A stretch of 64,000 nucleotides of DNA from Halobacteroides halobius DSM 5150 (GTDB taxonomy: Bacteria > Bacillota > Halanaerobiia > Halobacteroidales > Halobacteroidaceae). Positions 26,710 through 35,465 of this stretch are shown one piece after another. The notes under the pieces are model-generated. The model saw only the letters and a program-made list of their open reading frames with translations. It was not told the DNA's origin and did no database searches. The stretch lies in assembly GCF_000328625.1 (NCBI RefSeq), contig NC_019978.1, positions 1,116,001-1,180,000 on the forward strand, given 5' to 3'. The translations under genes were made by a program, and so were the position numbers. The stretch's first letter is position 1, and each line of letters begins with the position of its first letter.

Positions 26710-26801
26710 ACTGATCACCTCACAAGTTTTTGCTTGCTCGGCTACTCAATACTTTAGGTATTTAAGAGAGACCTTCTACTAAATTACTATCTTCTACTTA
26801 T

Positions 26802-26830
26802 ATTATATAAAAATTTAGTTAAATTGTTAA
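26802..26830 (-). promoter_or_regulatory. Promoter of the 38-aa gene
   Basis: On the minus strand TTAACA (26830-26825) and TATAAT (26807-26802) are separated by 17 bases. The predicted leader is about 85 bases. Confidence 0.6.
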
Positions 26831-26898
26831 TAGTTAGATTGATTTATTTTATACTTTGGATGTAAAATAAAATTAAAACTTCCATATCAGGATAATAT

Positions 26899-26927
26899 TT
26901 GACATTTAATGGATAAAGCATTATAAT
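26899..26927 (+). promoter_or_regulatory. Consensus sigma-A promoter of the glg operon
   Basis: TTGACA (26899-26904) and TATAAT (26922-26927) are separated by 17 bases, a perfect consensus, 79 bases upstream of the glgA ATG. Confidence 0.8.
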
Positions 26928-27006
26928 TTAATTGATTTCAAGAAATATATAATGGATTAATTTTAGTTAATACTAATTATATGTTTTTAATGTCTGGAGG
27001 ATAAAC

Positions 27007-28512
27007 ATGAAAAAAAATAAGTTAAAGATTTTATTTGTATCATCTGAAGTAGTTCCTTTTGCTAAAACTGGAGGATTAGCTGATGTTGCAGGTTCTTTAC
27101 CACAAGAAATTAGTCGTATGGGACATGATATTCGAGTAGTAATGCCTGAATATAGTCAAATTGCTGATGAATATTTAAATCAACTAGAACATAAGCTTCA
27201 TTTTAGAACTAAGGTTGGTTGGCGAGATGATTATGTTGGAGTTAATAGTTTAGAGAATAATGGAGTAACGACTTATTTTATTGATAATAAAAATTACTTT
27301 GATTCTCCAACAATGTATGAAGGTAAAGATAAGCATATCAGATTTTCTTTCTTTTGCCGAGCTGTATTGGAGATGTTGCCTAAGATTGATTTTCAACCGG
27401 ATATTATTCACTGCAATGATTGGCAGACTGGCCCATTAAGTATGATGTTAAAAGAGAATTATAAAATCTATGATTTCTATAAGGATATTAAAACAGTATA
27501 TACTATACATAACTTACGCTACCAAGGAATATTTGATAAAAGTATTTTAGAAGATACGTTATCTTTACACTCTAATCATTGGTATTCTGGTGCTATAAGA
27601 CATGATGGTTGCATCAATTATATGAAGATGGGCATTAATATGTCAGATGTTATTAATACAGTTAGTAAGACCTATGCCCAAGAGATTAAAAGTCCTTATT
27701 TTGGAGAAGGACTGGATTATACTATGAGAATGAATGATGATGATTTGTATGGGATAGTTAATGGAATTGATTATGATGATTATAATCCGGCTACTGATGA
27801 GCATATTTATGCTAATTATAATGTAAATGATTTAACAGGAAAAAGAAAGAATAAACTAAAGTTACAAGAGCAAATGGGTTTACCACAATGTGATGATATA
27901 CCAATAATTGGTGTGGTATCTAGATTGGTTGATCAAAAAGGATTAGATTTAATTTCTTGTGTAATTGATGAATTATTACAAGAAGATATACAATTCGTAT
28001 TATTAGGAACTGGGGCAGATAAATATGAACAAAGGTTTAGAGAAATAGGTCAACTTTACCCTAATAAGATGGCAGCTAATATTAAATATGATGCTGCGTT
28101 AGCTCGTAAAATTTATGCGGGGAGTGATATGTTCTTGATGCCCTCTGAGTTTGAACCATGTGGCCTAGGTCAATTAATTAGTTTAAGATATGGAACTATT
28201 CCAGTAGTTAGAGAAACGGGTGGGTTAAATGATACTGTCCAGTCTTATAATGGAGTAACTGGGGCAGGAAATGGCTTTAGTTTCACTAATTATAATGCCC
28301 ATGATATGTTATATACTATCCAAAGAGCAATTTATTTTTATCATAATCAACCTGATGTATGGGCCAAATTAGTTAAAAAGGCTATGAAAGGAGATTATAG
28401 TTGGAAAAACTCCGCTTTAGAATATCTTAATTTATATCGAAAGTTAGAAGCTGGTGATAAGAAAGAAGTAGATTCTTTTTCTGACAGAGAAGAAGTAGAC
28501 TTAAGAGTATAA
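27007..28512 (+). CDS. glgA: Glycogen (starch) synthase, ADP-glucose type
   Basis: The 501-aa GT5 enzyme transfers glucose from ADP-glucose to the growing alpha-1,4-glucan. It has the N-terminal ADP-glucose motif KTGGLADV (residues about 20-27), IHCNDWQTG, YTIHNLRYQG, GVVSRLVDQKGLD and the catalytic EPCGLGQ region near 383. ATG at 27007 follows TCTGGAGGATAAAC. It is the first gene of a glucan operon with DUF4912, GH57 and glgP genes behind it (gaps of 27-42 bases). The donor is presumably supplied by the glgC-like genes at 40-42.8 kb. Confidence 0.96.
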   Translation: MKKNKLKILFVSSEVVPFAKTGGLADVAGSLPQEISRMGHDIRVVMPEYSQIADEYLNQLEHKLHFRTKVGWRDDYVGVNSLENNGVTTYFIDNKNYFDSPTMYEGKDKHIRFSFFCRAVLEMLPKIDFQPDIIHCNDWQTGPLSMMLKENYKIYDFYKDIKTVYTIHNLRYQGIFDKSILEDTLSLHSNHWYSGAIRHDGCINYMKMGINMSDVINTVSKTYAQEIKSPYFGEGLDYTMRMNDDDLYGIVNGIDYDDYNPATDEHIYANYNVNDLTGKRKNKLKLQEQMGLPQCDDIPIIGVVSRLVDQKGLDLISCVIDELLQEDIQFVLLGTGADKYEQRFREIGQLYPNKMAANIKYDAALARKIYAGSDMFLMPSEFEPCGLGQLISLRYGTIPVVRETGGLNDTVQSYNGVTGAGNGFSFTNYNAHDMLYTIQRAIYFYHNQPDVWAKLVKKAMKGDYSWKNSALEYLNLYRKLEAGDKKEVDSFSDREEVDLRV

Positions 28513-28539
28513 GGTTATAATTTAAGGAGGGAGAATTTA

Positions 28540-29208
28540 ATGTCAGAAGTACAAGAAATTAGTATTAATCAATTACAGCAACAAGGAGAGGTAAATAGTA
28601 GTGGAGGACAGAGTAGTCAAACTGTTCAAAAGAAACAACAAGAAGAGAAAAAATTAACAAAAGATATTACTAGTATTTATCAGTTGCCTAATGATTATCA
28701 GGATAATAAATTAGTACTGCAGGTTAAAAATCCTCAAACAGCTTATTTATATTGGAATTATAATCAAGACCAACTAGAGCATATAGCTAAACAGGCTGGA
28801 TATCAAAACTTATCTCAGGTACCATTTACTTTAAAGTTAATTGAGTTAGATACAGCTAATAACTACCATGTTACAGTCGATTTAAAAGCTAAACAATGGT
28901 ATTTAAATGATTTAAATCCTGGTCATACTTATCAAGTTAAATTAGGCTTATTAGATCGACAGGGTAATTTTTATACAGTCATGACATCTAATAGACTCTT
29001 ACAACCTCGTAATACCATCAGCAATATTTTAGATAAAAGATGGATGACTGTAGAAGAAGAAGTAAAACAGATTTATTGGTTATCTGGTGTTTATAGTACT
29101 GAAGACTATAGTTCATCAAAGGTAGCTAATAAACTGAAAGAAGTTGATATTTTAGCATTATCTGAAGCTGAGTTAGAAAAGAATTATAGTTCATTTGAAT
29201 TATACTAA
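28540..29208 (+). CDS. DUF4912 domain protein in glucan operon
   Basis: The 222-aa protein begins with a Gln/Ser-rich low-complexity segment (about 1-45) and then a DUF4912 beta-sandwich: LPNDYQDNKLVLQVKNP, YLYWNYNQD, and LNPGHTYQVKLGLLD. The fold looks like a fibronectin- or carbohydrate-module-like sandwich, and its place between glgA and the branching enzyme suggests that it helps these enzymes bind glucan or each other. That role is inference. ATG at 28540 follows AAGGAGGGAGAATTTA. Confidence 0.82.
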   Translation: MSEVQEISINQLQQQGEVNSSGGQSSQTVQKKQQEEKKLTKDITSIYQLPNDYQDNKLVLQVKNPQTAYLYWNYNQDQLEHIAKQAGYQNLSQVPFTLKLIELDTANNYHVTVDLKAKQWYLNDLNPGHTYQVKLGLLDRQGNFYTVMTSNRLLQPRNTISNILDKRWMTVEEEVKQIYWLSGVYSTEDYSSSKVANKLKEVDILALSEAELEKNYSSFELY

Positions 29209-29250
29209 TCTATTTACTAAAAAATTATGTATTAATTAGGAGTGATAATT

Positions 29251-30903
29251 ATGGGAGAAGAAAAAGGATATTTATCTCTAGTATTACATGCTCATTTACC
29301 ATATGTACGTCATCCAGAACACGAAGAATTTATGGAAGAAAAGTGGCTATTTGAAGCAATTACTGAAACTTATATTCCTTTATTAGATCATTTTGAGAGT
29401 TTACATAAAGATGGAATAGATTATAGATTGACTATGTCTTTGACGCCGCCTTTAATTTCCATGTTAACAGATTCTTTATTACAAAAGAGATATCTAAGGC
29501 ACCTTGATAAATTAATCGAGCTAGCTTATAAAGAGATAACAAGAACTAAAAATCGACCTAAGTTAAATAAAACTGCTTATCATTACTTAAATAGGTTTAA
29601 AAAATCACGAGAAATTTTTACGGATTATTATGATTGTAATTTAGTTAAAGGATTTAAGAAGTTTCAAGACCTAGGTTATTTAGAAATAATAACTTGTGGT
29701 GCTACACATGGTTATTTACCATTAATGCAACAGTATCCAGAGGCTGTTAGAGCACAAATAGAAGTAGCAATAAATACGCATAAAAAACATTTAGGGCAAG
29801 CTCCAAGAGGGATTTGGCTTCCAGAGTGTGCATATTATCCTGGGGTTGATAAAATACTAAAAGAGTATGGAATTAAGTTCTTTGTAGTTGATACCCATGG
29901 TATTTTACATGCTAAACCTAGACCTAAATATGGTGTTTTTTCTCCTATTTATACTGAATCTGGTGTAGCAGCTTTTGCTAGAGATCAAGAATCTTCTCGT
30001 CAAGTCTGGAGTTCTAAGTCAGGCTACCCAGGTGATCATAATTATCGTGAGTTTTATCGTGATATAGGTTTTGATGCTCCGCTAGATTATATTGAACCAT
30101 ATATTAATCCAGATGGAATTAGAATGAACACAGGTATTAAATATTATAAAATCACAGGAGATAAGACTAGTTTAGATAATAAAGAGCCTTATGATTACGA
30201 AGTAGCTCTTGAGAGGACTGCAAATCATGCTGGTGATTTTTTATCTAGAAGAATTGAGCAAATAGAGCATCTAGATAATTTAATGGATCGTAAACCAGTT
30301 ATTTTATCACCATATGATGCTGAATTATTTGGACATTGGTGGTATGAAGGTCCTGATTTCTTAAATTATTTAATTAGAAAGACAGCTTGTGACCAAGATA
30401 AAGTTAAGTTGATTTCACCTGTTGATTATTTAGAGGAATACCCTAAAAATCAGGTATGTCAGCCACCGATGTGTAGTTGGGGGGCTAATGGTTATAATGA
30501 TGTCTGGTTAGATGATAGTAATGATTGGATTTATCGTCATTTGCACCAAGCGACAGAAAAGATGATTGAATTAGCTACAGATATTGATAATCCAGCTCAT
30601 TGTACAGAACGTGCCTTAAATCAAATGGCTCGAGAATTGTTATTGGCCCAAAGTAGTGATTGGGCATTTATAATGATGACAGGAACTACTGTAGAATACG
30701 CTGTATATCGTACTAAAGCACACATTCATCGTTTATCTAAGCTCTATGATCAAATTAAAACGGGAACAGTTGACCAAGATTGGTTAGCTGAGTTGGAGTG
30801 GAAGGACAATATTTTTCCAGAAATCGATTATAAAGTCTATAGCCAAGATCATCAAGTGCAAATTAAGGGGGAGTGTGAAGAAATAGAGATTATAGCTACT
30901 TAA
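29251..30903 (+). CDS. GH57 1,4-alpha-glucan branching enzyme
   Basis: The 550-aa cytosolic enzyme belongs to glycoside hydrolase family 57 with a DUF1957 C-terminus, the type of branching enzyme that adds alpha-1,6 branches to glycogen. The first strand has LVLHAHLPYVRHPE, the nucleophile Glu lies in GIWLPECAYYPG, and the acid/base Asp in SPYDAELFGHWWYEGP. ATG at 29251 is chosen because TTAGGAGTG sits 8 bases upstream; an in-frame GTG at 29242 lies inside that Shine-Dalgarno. It replaces the GH13 GlgB found in many other bacteria. Confidence 0.93.
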   Translation: MGEEKGYLSLVLHAHLPYVRHPEHEEFMEEKWLFEAITETYIPLLDHFESLHKDGIDYRLTMSLTPPLISMLTDSLLQKRYLRHLDKLIELAYKEITRTKNRPKLNKTAYHYLNRFKKSREIFTDYYDCNLVKGFKKFQDLGYLEIITCGATHGYLPLMQQYPEAVRAQIEVAINTHKKHLGQAPRGIWLPECAYYPGVDKILKEYGIKFFVVDTHGILHAKPRPKYGVFSPIYTESGVAAFARDQESSRQVWSSKSGYPGDHNYREFYRDIGFDAPLDYIEPYINPDGIRMNTGIKYYKITGDKTSLDNKEPYDYEVALERTANHAGDFLSRRIEQIEHLDNLMDRKPVILSPYDAELFGHWWYEGPDFLNYLIRKTACDQDKVKLISPVDYLEEYPKNQVCQPPMCSWGANGYNDVWLDDSNDWIYRHLHQATEKMIELATDIDNPAHCTERALNQMARELLLAQSSDWAFIMMTGTTVEYAVYRTKAHIHRLSKLYDQIKTGTVDQDWLAELEWKDNIFPEIDYKVYSQDHQVQIKGECEEIEIIAT

Positions 30904-30947
30904 TATTGAGTAATAGTTTGATAGAATGCTAGAGGTGGGTGATAATA

Positions 30948-33497
30948 ATGGAATTTCACGGTAGTTTTTCAGTAAAATCTAAATTACCTAATAGAATCAA
31001 AAAATTAAAAGAAGTAGCTTATAACTTATGGTGGTGTTGGAACCATAGGGCTGAGCTTTTATTTTCCAAAATTGATGATAAATTGTGGAAGGAGTTTGAC
31101 AGGAATCCTGTTAAACTTCTTTCTAAGGTTGACCAAGAAAGATTAAATAAGTTAGCTAGTGATAATCAATTTCTTGTTGAATATGACCAAGTTATAAGTG
31201 AGTTTAATGATTATTTGACAACTGATGATACTTGGTTTAAAGATGTTAGTCCTCAGTGGTCTGAGGATGAAGTAATTGCTTACTTTTCTACTGAATTTGG
31301 ATTTCATGAATCAATACCTATCTATTCTGGTGGTTTAGGAGTATTAGCAGGAGATCACTGTAAATCAGCTAGTGATTTAGGTCTACCTTTAATTGGAGTA
31401 GGCTTATTATATCATGAGGGCTATTTTAAACAAAGGATCACTGATAAAGGTTGGCAAGAATCATTATATCCTACTTTAGATGAAACCTATTTACCTATAA
31501 CTGCTGTCCAAGATCAAGAAGGAAATGATTTAAAGGTCAGTGTTAAATTAGCGAATAGAGAAGTATTAATTAAAATTTGGAGGTTAAATGTTGGTAGGAT
31601 AAAGGTTTTTTTGTTAGATACTAATATTGCAGAAAATAGTAGCCAAGATAGAGAATTAACTTCACGCTTATACGGTGGAGGTGAGGAAACAAGAATATCG
31701 CAGGAGATTATTTTAGGTATTGGTGGTACAAAAGGATTAGCTGCTTTAGGATATGACCCTGTTGTATGGCATATGAATGAAGGTCATTCAGTTTATTTAG
31801 GATTAGAGAGAATTGAAGAGTTAATGACAGAAGAAAGTTTAAGTTTTACAGAGGCATTAGAGGTTGTAGCAGCGAGTAGTGTATTTACTACTCATACTCC
31901 TGTACCAGCTGGAAATGAAGTTTTTCCCTTTGAATTAAAAGAAAAATATTTTAGTGAATATTGGAAAAGAATAGGCCTAACTAAAGAAGAATTTATGAAC
32001 TTAGGTTGTGTCTATGATATGGAGAAAGATGATGGTTTTTGTTTAACTGTTTTAGCTTTGCGTTTGGCCCGGTTTAATAATGGAGTTAGTAAGTTACATG
32101 GTGAAGTTTCTAGTCAGATGTGGGAAGATATTTGGGAAGGTATCCCCACTGATGAAAATCCTATTGATGCTATTACTAACGGAATTCATACTTTGACTTG
32201 GTTAGCTCCTGCCTGGGAAGAATTATTAGACCAATATTTACCTAGTGATTGGAGAAAAAGGATTGAAGATAAAAAGATGTGGCAGCAAGTTAGAAATATA
32301 CCTAATAAAGAATTTTGGCAAGTGCATAATCAATTAAAGAGTAAATTGATTGATTATGTAAGAGAGAAGGATCTAGCTAGGAGAAAGAGATATAATACCT
32401 TAGCTAAGCTAGATAATAATTTATTAGATAAGGATAAATTAACTATAGGTTTTGCACGTAGATTTGCTACTTATAAACGAGCAACATTAATCTTTGCAGA
32501 TTTAGATAGATTAAATAAGATTTGTAATAAGACAGGAAAAGAAGTTCAATTTATATTTGCTGGGAAAGCACATCCAGCTGATGTACCGGGCCAAGAGTTA
32601 ATTAAAAAAATTCATGAGATTAGCCAAAGTGAAGAATTTAAAGGTAAAGTAATAATCCTAGAAGATTATGATATGAATTTGGCCCGGTACCTAATTCAAG
32701 GTGTGGATATTTGGTTAAATAATCCAAGAAGGCCATTAGAAGCTAGTGGTACTAGTGGTCAAAAAGTAGCTGCTAATGCTGGATTGAATTTTAGTGTACT
32801 TGATGGTTGGTGGTGTGAAGGATATAATAAGAAGAACGGTTGGGCTATTGGTTATGAGATTGAATATGATGATCAAGAAAAACAAGACCAAATAGATAGT
32901 AATTCTTTATATCAAGTATTAGAAGAGGAGATTGTTCCACTTTATTATGATAATATTAGTCAAGGGATTGCTAATGATTGGATTGCAAGTATGAAAGAAG
33001 CAATGATTTCTAATATATCAGTTTATAGTACTGATAGGATGGTACAAGAATATACAAAGAAATTATATCTGCCTGCTGTTAAACGTAAAAATGAAGTAGA
33101 AGCTAATGAGTATGCTTTAGCTAAAGAATTAGTCAATTGGAAAGAAGATTTAAAAGAGAATTGGGAAGAATTGAAGATTAAGGTTCGAAACAAAGAGAAA
33201 AAAGAAGTTTATAAAGTAGAGGATAATATTAATTTTTCTATAGAAGTCGATTTAGCTAGTTTAGAATTAGATGATATAGATGTTGAGTTATATATAGTAG
33301 CTGAAAAATTAGAGCAACCACAAATATTTGTAATGGATTTAGAAGAGAAAGTATCGGATAATATCTATAAATATTCTTTAACATTAGAGTTATCTCAATT
33401 AGTAGGTAGTGGAGATTATAAATATACTTTTAGAGTTATTCCTCAAGATGAACTATTAACTACTAAACATGAATTAGGTTTAATTAAGTGGATCTAA
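30948..33497 (+). CDS. glgP: Alpha-glucan (glycogen/maltodextrin) phosphorylase
   Basis: The 849-aa GT35 enzyme releases glucose-1-phosphate from alpha-glucans. It is of the type with an N-terminal DUF3417 region (LKEVAYNLWWCWNHRAE), followed by YFSTEFGFHESIPIYSGGLGVLAGDH, GGTKGLAALGYDP, HMNEGHS, and the PLP-lysine motif EASGTSGQKVAANAGLN. The usual Met of GTSGMK is Gln here. The last ~110 residues form an extra beta-rich C-terminal extension. ATG at 30948 is chosen over GTG at 30939 because GAGGTG lies 10 bases upstream. It closes the glg operon before a strong terminator. Confidence 0.94.
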   Translation: MEFHGSFSVKSKLPNRIKKLKEVAYNLWWCWNHRAELLFSKIDDKLWKEFDRNPVKLLSKVDQERLNKLASDNQFLVEYDQVISEFNDYLTTDDTWFKDVSPQWSEDEVIAYFSTEFGFHESIPIYSGGLGVLAGDHCKSASDLGLPLIGVGLLYHEGYFKQRITDKGWQESLYPTLDETYLPITAVQDQEGNDLKVSVKLANREVLIKIWRLNVGRIKVFLLDTNIAENSSQDRELTSRLYGGGEETRISQEIILGIGGTKGLAALGYDPVVWHMNEGHSVYLGLERIEELMTEESLSFTEALEVVAASSVFTTHTPVPAGNEVFPFELKEKYFSEYWKRIGLTKEEFMNLGCVYDMEKDDGFCLTVLALRLARFNNGVSKLHGEVSSQMWEDIWEGIPTDENPIDAITNGIHTLTWLAPAWEELLDQYLPSDWRKRIEDKKMWQQVRNIPNKEFWQVHNQLKSKLIDYVREKDLARRKRYNTLAKLDNNLLDKDKLTIGFARRFATYKRATLIFADLDRLNKICNKTGKEVQFIFAGKAHPADVPGQELIKKIHEISQSEEFKGKVIILEDYDMNLARYLIQGVDIWLNNPRRPLEASGTSGQKVAANAGLNFSVLDGWWCEGYNKKNGWAIGYEIEYDDQEKQDQIDSNSLYQVLEEEIVPLYYDNISQGIANDWIASMKEAMISNISVYSTDRMVQEYTKKLYLPAVKRKNEVEANEYALAKELVNWKEDLKENWEELKIKVRNKEKKEVYKVEDNINFSIEVDLASLELDDIDVELYIVAEKLEQPQIFVMDLEEKVSDNIYKYSLTLELSQLVGSGDYKYTFRVIPQDELLTTKHELGLIKWI

Positions 33498-33498
33498 T

Positions 33499-33537
33499 AA
33501 ATAAGTACCGGGATATCCCGGTACTTATTTAATTTTT
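33499..33537 (+). terminator. Terminator of the glg operon
   Basis: Bases 33499-33530 form a perfect 32-base palindrome centred on GGGATATCCC, followed by AATTTTTT. Confidence 0.88.
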
Positions 33538-33611
33538 TGATAATTAATTTTATGAAAATTATGTTATGAAATTTTATAAATTAGGAAAAATAAATCTAAG
33601 GAGGAATTTAA

Positions 33612-34277
33612 ATGAATACATTTTGGAAGACATTATTCATTTATTTTGTAATTTTGCTTGCAATGAGATTAATGGGTAAGAGAGAAGTAGGAGAGTTAAC
33701 ACCTTTTGATTTAGTAGGTTCTATAATGATAGCTGAACTAGGTGTATTAGTTATTGAAACTGAAGATGCATCTATATTAGAAGGCCTAATTCCTATTTTT
33801 ACTTTAGCAGGAATTGAAATTATAATTTCATATTTTACATTAAAAAGTAGTTTTATGCGTGAGTTGATTAATGGTAATCCTTCTATTTTGATAAAAAATG
33901 GTGAAATAATGGTAGAAGAGATGCGTAGTTCACGTTATACAATTCATGATCTGTTAGCTCAGTTAAGAGAGAATGGAATTTTTAATATTTCAGATGTGGA
34001 ATTTGCAGTTTTAGAAAATTCGGGCCAATTAACTGTCTTACCTAAATCACAAAAAAGAGGTGTAACTCCTCAAGATTTAGGAATAGAAACGGAGTATGAA
34101 GGAATTTCTAGAGTTTTAATTGATGATGGAATAATTAATCAAGAAGGTTTGGAAAAATCCAAGTTAGATAAAAAGTGGTTATTAAATGAATTACAGAAGA
34201 GAAATATTAATGATCCCCAAGAAGTTATACTAGCAACTTTAGAAACAGATGGTAATCTTTATATTTCAACTAAATAA
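33612..34277 (+). CDS. DUF421 (YetF-like) membrane protein
   Basis: The 221-aa protein has an N-terminal membrane part of about three helices (FWKTLFIYFVILLAMRLMGK, DLVGSIMIAELGVLVIE, LIPIFTLAGIEIIISYF) and a cytoplasmic DUF421 domain with GNPSILIKNGEIM and DVEFAVLENSGQLTVLP. Family members are often spore- or envelope-associated; function is unknown. A second, more distant paralogue is encoded at 46970-47647 on the other strand. ATG follows AAGGAGGAATTTAA. A 62-aa gene follows after 77 bases. Confidence 0.88.
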   Translation: MNTFWKTLFIYFVILLAMRLMGKREVGELTPFDLVGSIMIAELGVLVIETEDASILEGLIPIFTLAGIEIIISYFTLKSSFMRELINGNPSILIKNGEIMVEEMRSSRYTIHDLLAQLRENGIFNISDVEFAVLENSGQLTVLPKSQKRGVTPQDLGIETEYEGISRVLIDDGIINQEGLEKSKLDKKWLLNELQKRNINDPQEVILATLETDGNLYISTK

Positions 34278-34354
34278 TTAACGGAGACTATTTTTGATAT
34301 TTTTGGACTATAGGGGAATATTAAAATTAGAAACTATATAAGGGAGGTAGATTA

Positions 34355-34543
34355 ATGGGTAAGAAACCAAGAAATAAAAAGGAGCTTAAATGGAGAGATA
34401 AAGAGAGGATTACAGATATTAGTCCAGACGATGTAGAAGCAGGAGAAGCTTTACCAGGCTTAGTAAATGGTACTTTAGGTCAAGTAAAAGATGTTGACCA
34501 ATTCGAAAAAAACCGTGATTTAAATCCTGATGATTTTGAGTAA
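34355..34543 (+). CDS. Small hydrophilic hypothetical protein
   Basis: The 62-aa product is strongly charged, basic at the N-terminus (MGKKPRNKKELKWRDKE) and acidic at the C-terminus (NRDLNPDDFE), and appears disordered. AGGGAGGTAGATTA precedes the ATG. It is followed after 11 bases by a DUF1540 gene. I recognise no family. Confidence 0.65.
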   Translation: MGKKPRNKKELKWRDKERITDISPDDVEAGEALPGLVNGTLGQVKDVDQFEKNRDLNPDDFE

Positions 34544-34554
34544 GGGGTGTTAGG

Positions 34555-34704
34555 ATGGCTAATATTAATTGCATTGTAGATAGTTGTGCTCATAATGCGG
34601 ATGGTATGTGTGGCTTAGATGAGATACAAGTTACAGCAGATGATAATGGTCAATTTGCTAGACGGGCTAAAACTACTAAATGCCAATCTTTTGCTCGAGA
34701 ATAA
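34555..34704 (+). CDS. DUF1540 small cysteine-rich protein
   Basis: The 49-aa product reads MANINCIVDSCAHNADGMCGL and later KCQSFARE; the four cysteines in the pattern CxxxxCxH...C...C are the DUF1540 signature, a probable small metal-binding domain common in spore-forming Clostridia. ATG at 34555 follows GGGGTGTTAGG. It follows the 62-aa gene and ends before a terminator at 34742. Confidence 0.8.
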   Translation: MANINCIVDSCAHNADGMCGLDEIQVTADDNGQFARRAKTTKCQSFARE

Positions 34705-34741
34705 TTTTCCAGGATTTTAAGAGGCTAAAGAGAATATATGT

Positions 34742-34770
34742 ACAGGGGATAATTTTATCCCCTGTTTTAT
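34742..34770 (+). terminator. Terminator before niaR
   Basis: ACAGGGGATAA (34742-34752) pairs with TTATCCCCTGT (34755-34765) and T's follow. It ends the DUF421/62-aa/DUF1540 unit. Confidence 0.8.
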
Positions 34771-34789
34771 GATTTTTATAGAGGTGATA

Positions 34790-35317
34790 ATGATGTCAGC
34801 GGGTAAAAGAAGAAAAAAATTATTAAGTAGGTTGCAAGGAAGCGATCAAGCAATTACTGGATCAACTTTAGCTAAAGAATTTGATGTTAGTCGCCAAGTG
34901 ATTGTACAAGATGTAGCTTTACTTAGGGCCAAGGGCGAACAAATACTAGCTACTTCACAAGGTTATATAATTGAAGATGAAACTAGAAATAATTTACCTC
35001 AGTTAACAATTGCTTGTCAACATGATGATTCAGTAACAGAGATAAAAGAAGAATTAGCAACGATAATTAAGTATGGGGGTAGGATTAAAGATGTAATTAT
35101 TGAACATCCAATTTATGGTCAGTTAAGAGGTTTATTAACAATTCAATCCCAGTCAGATTTAGATTCTTTCTTGCAACAGTACCAAACTAGTAAAGTAAAA
35201 GCTTTGTCTTCTTTAACAAAAGGGATTCATTTACATACTATTGAAGCTTTAAATCAAGAGGTATTAGAGTTGATAAAGGATAAGTTAGAAGAAAGAGGTT
35301 ATTTACTTACTGAATAA
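34790..35317 (+). CDS. niaR: NiaR-type niacin-responsive transcription repressor (3H domain)
   Basis: The 175-aa regulator has an N-terminal winged helix (GSTLAKEFDVSRQVIVQDVALLRAKGEQI) and a C-terminal 3H domain with conserved histidines in EHPIYGQLRG and GIHLHTIEA. Known NiaR/YrxA proteins repress NAD synthesis and niacin uptake genes when niacin is present. It is immediately upstream of nadABC, separated by its own terminator and a promoter region, so it most likely controls that operon. ATG at 34790 (or the adjacent ATG at 34793) is chosen because GAGGTGAT lies just upstream; the longer frame from 34769 has no Shine-Dalgarno. Confidence 0.9.
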   Translation: MMSAGKRRKKLLSRLQGSDQAITGSTLAKEFDVSRQVIVQDVALLRAKGEQILATSQGYIIEDETRNNLPQLTIACQHDDSVTEIKEELATIIKYGGRIKDVIIEHPIYGQLRGLLTIQSQSDLDSFLQQYQTSKVKALSSLTKGIHLHTIEALNQEVLELIKDKLEERGYLLTE

Positions 35318-35341
35318 TAAAGTGGCGTAACGCCACTTTAT
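35317..35341 (+). terminator. Terminator of niaR
   Basis: ATAAAGTGGCG (35317-35327) pairs with CGCCACTTTAT (35331-35341) over TAA, directly after the stop codon. Confidence 0.75.
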
Positions 35342-35386
35342 AGCACTACAGTTCACTTGCAATATAGTCACTTATGAACATTAATT

Positions 35387-35432
35387 AACACCTGTAAAGA
35401 CACTTGACATTACACTAATATAATTGTAAAAT
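35387..35432 (+). promoter_or_regulatory. nad operon promoter with candidate NiaR operator
   Basis: TTGACA (35404-35409) and TAAAAT (35427-35432) with 17-base spacing form a sigma-A promoter. Around the -35 box lies ACACCTGTAAAGACACTTGACA (35388-35409 region), with TGT/ACA half-sites like published NiaR targets. The exact operator is inference. Confidence 0.6.
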
Positions 35433-35465
35433 GAGTAACGAAACTAATTATAAGGAGGCACACAG

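Noticed and set aside
29242-29250. GTG as start of the GH57 enzyme
   Set aside because: The GTG is part of the Shine-Dalgarno TTAGGAGTG; ATG at 29251 has correct spacing. The same reasoning rejects GTG 30939 (glgP), GTG 45545 (transporter) and GTG 40020 (first glgC).
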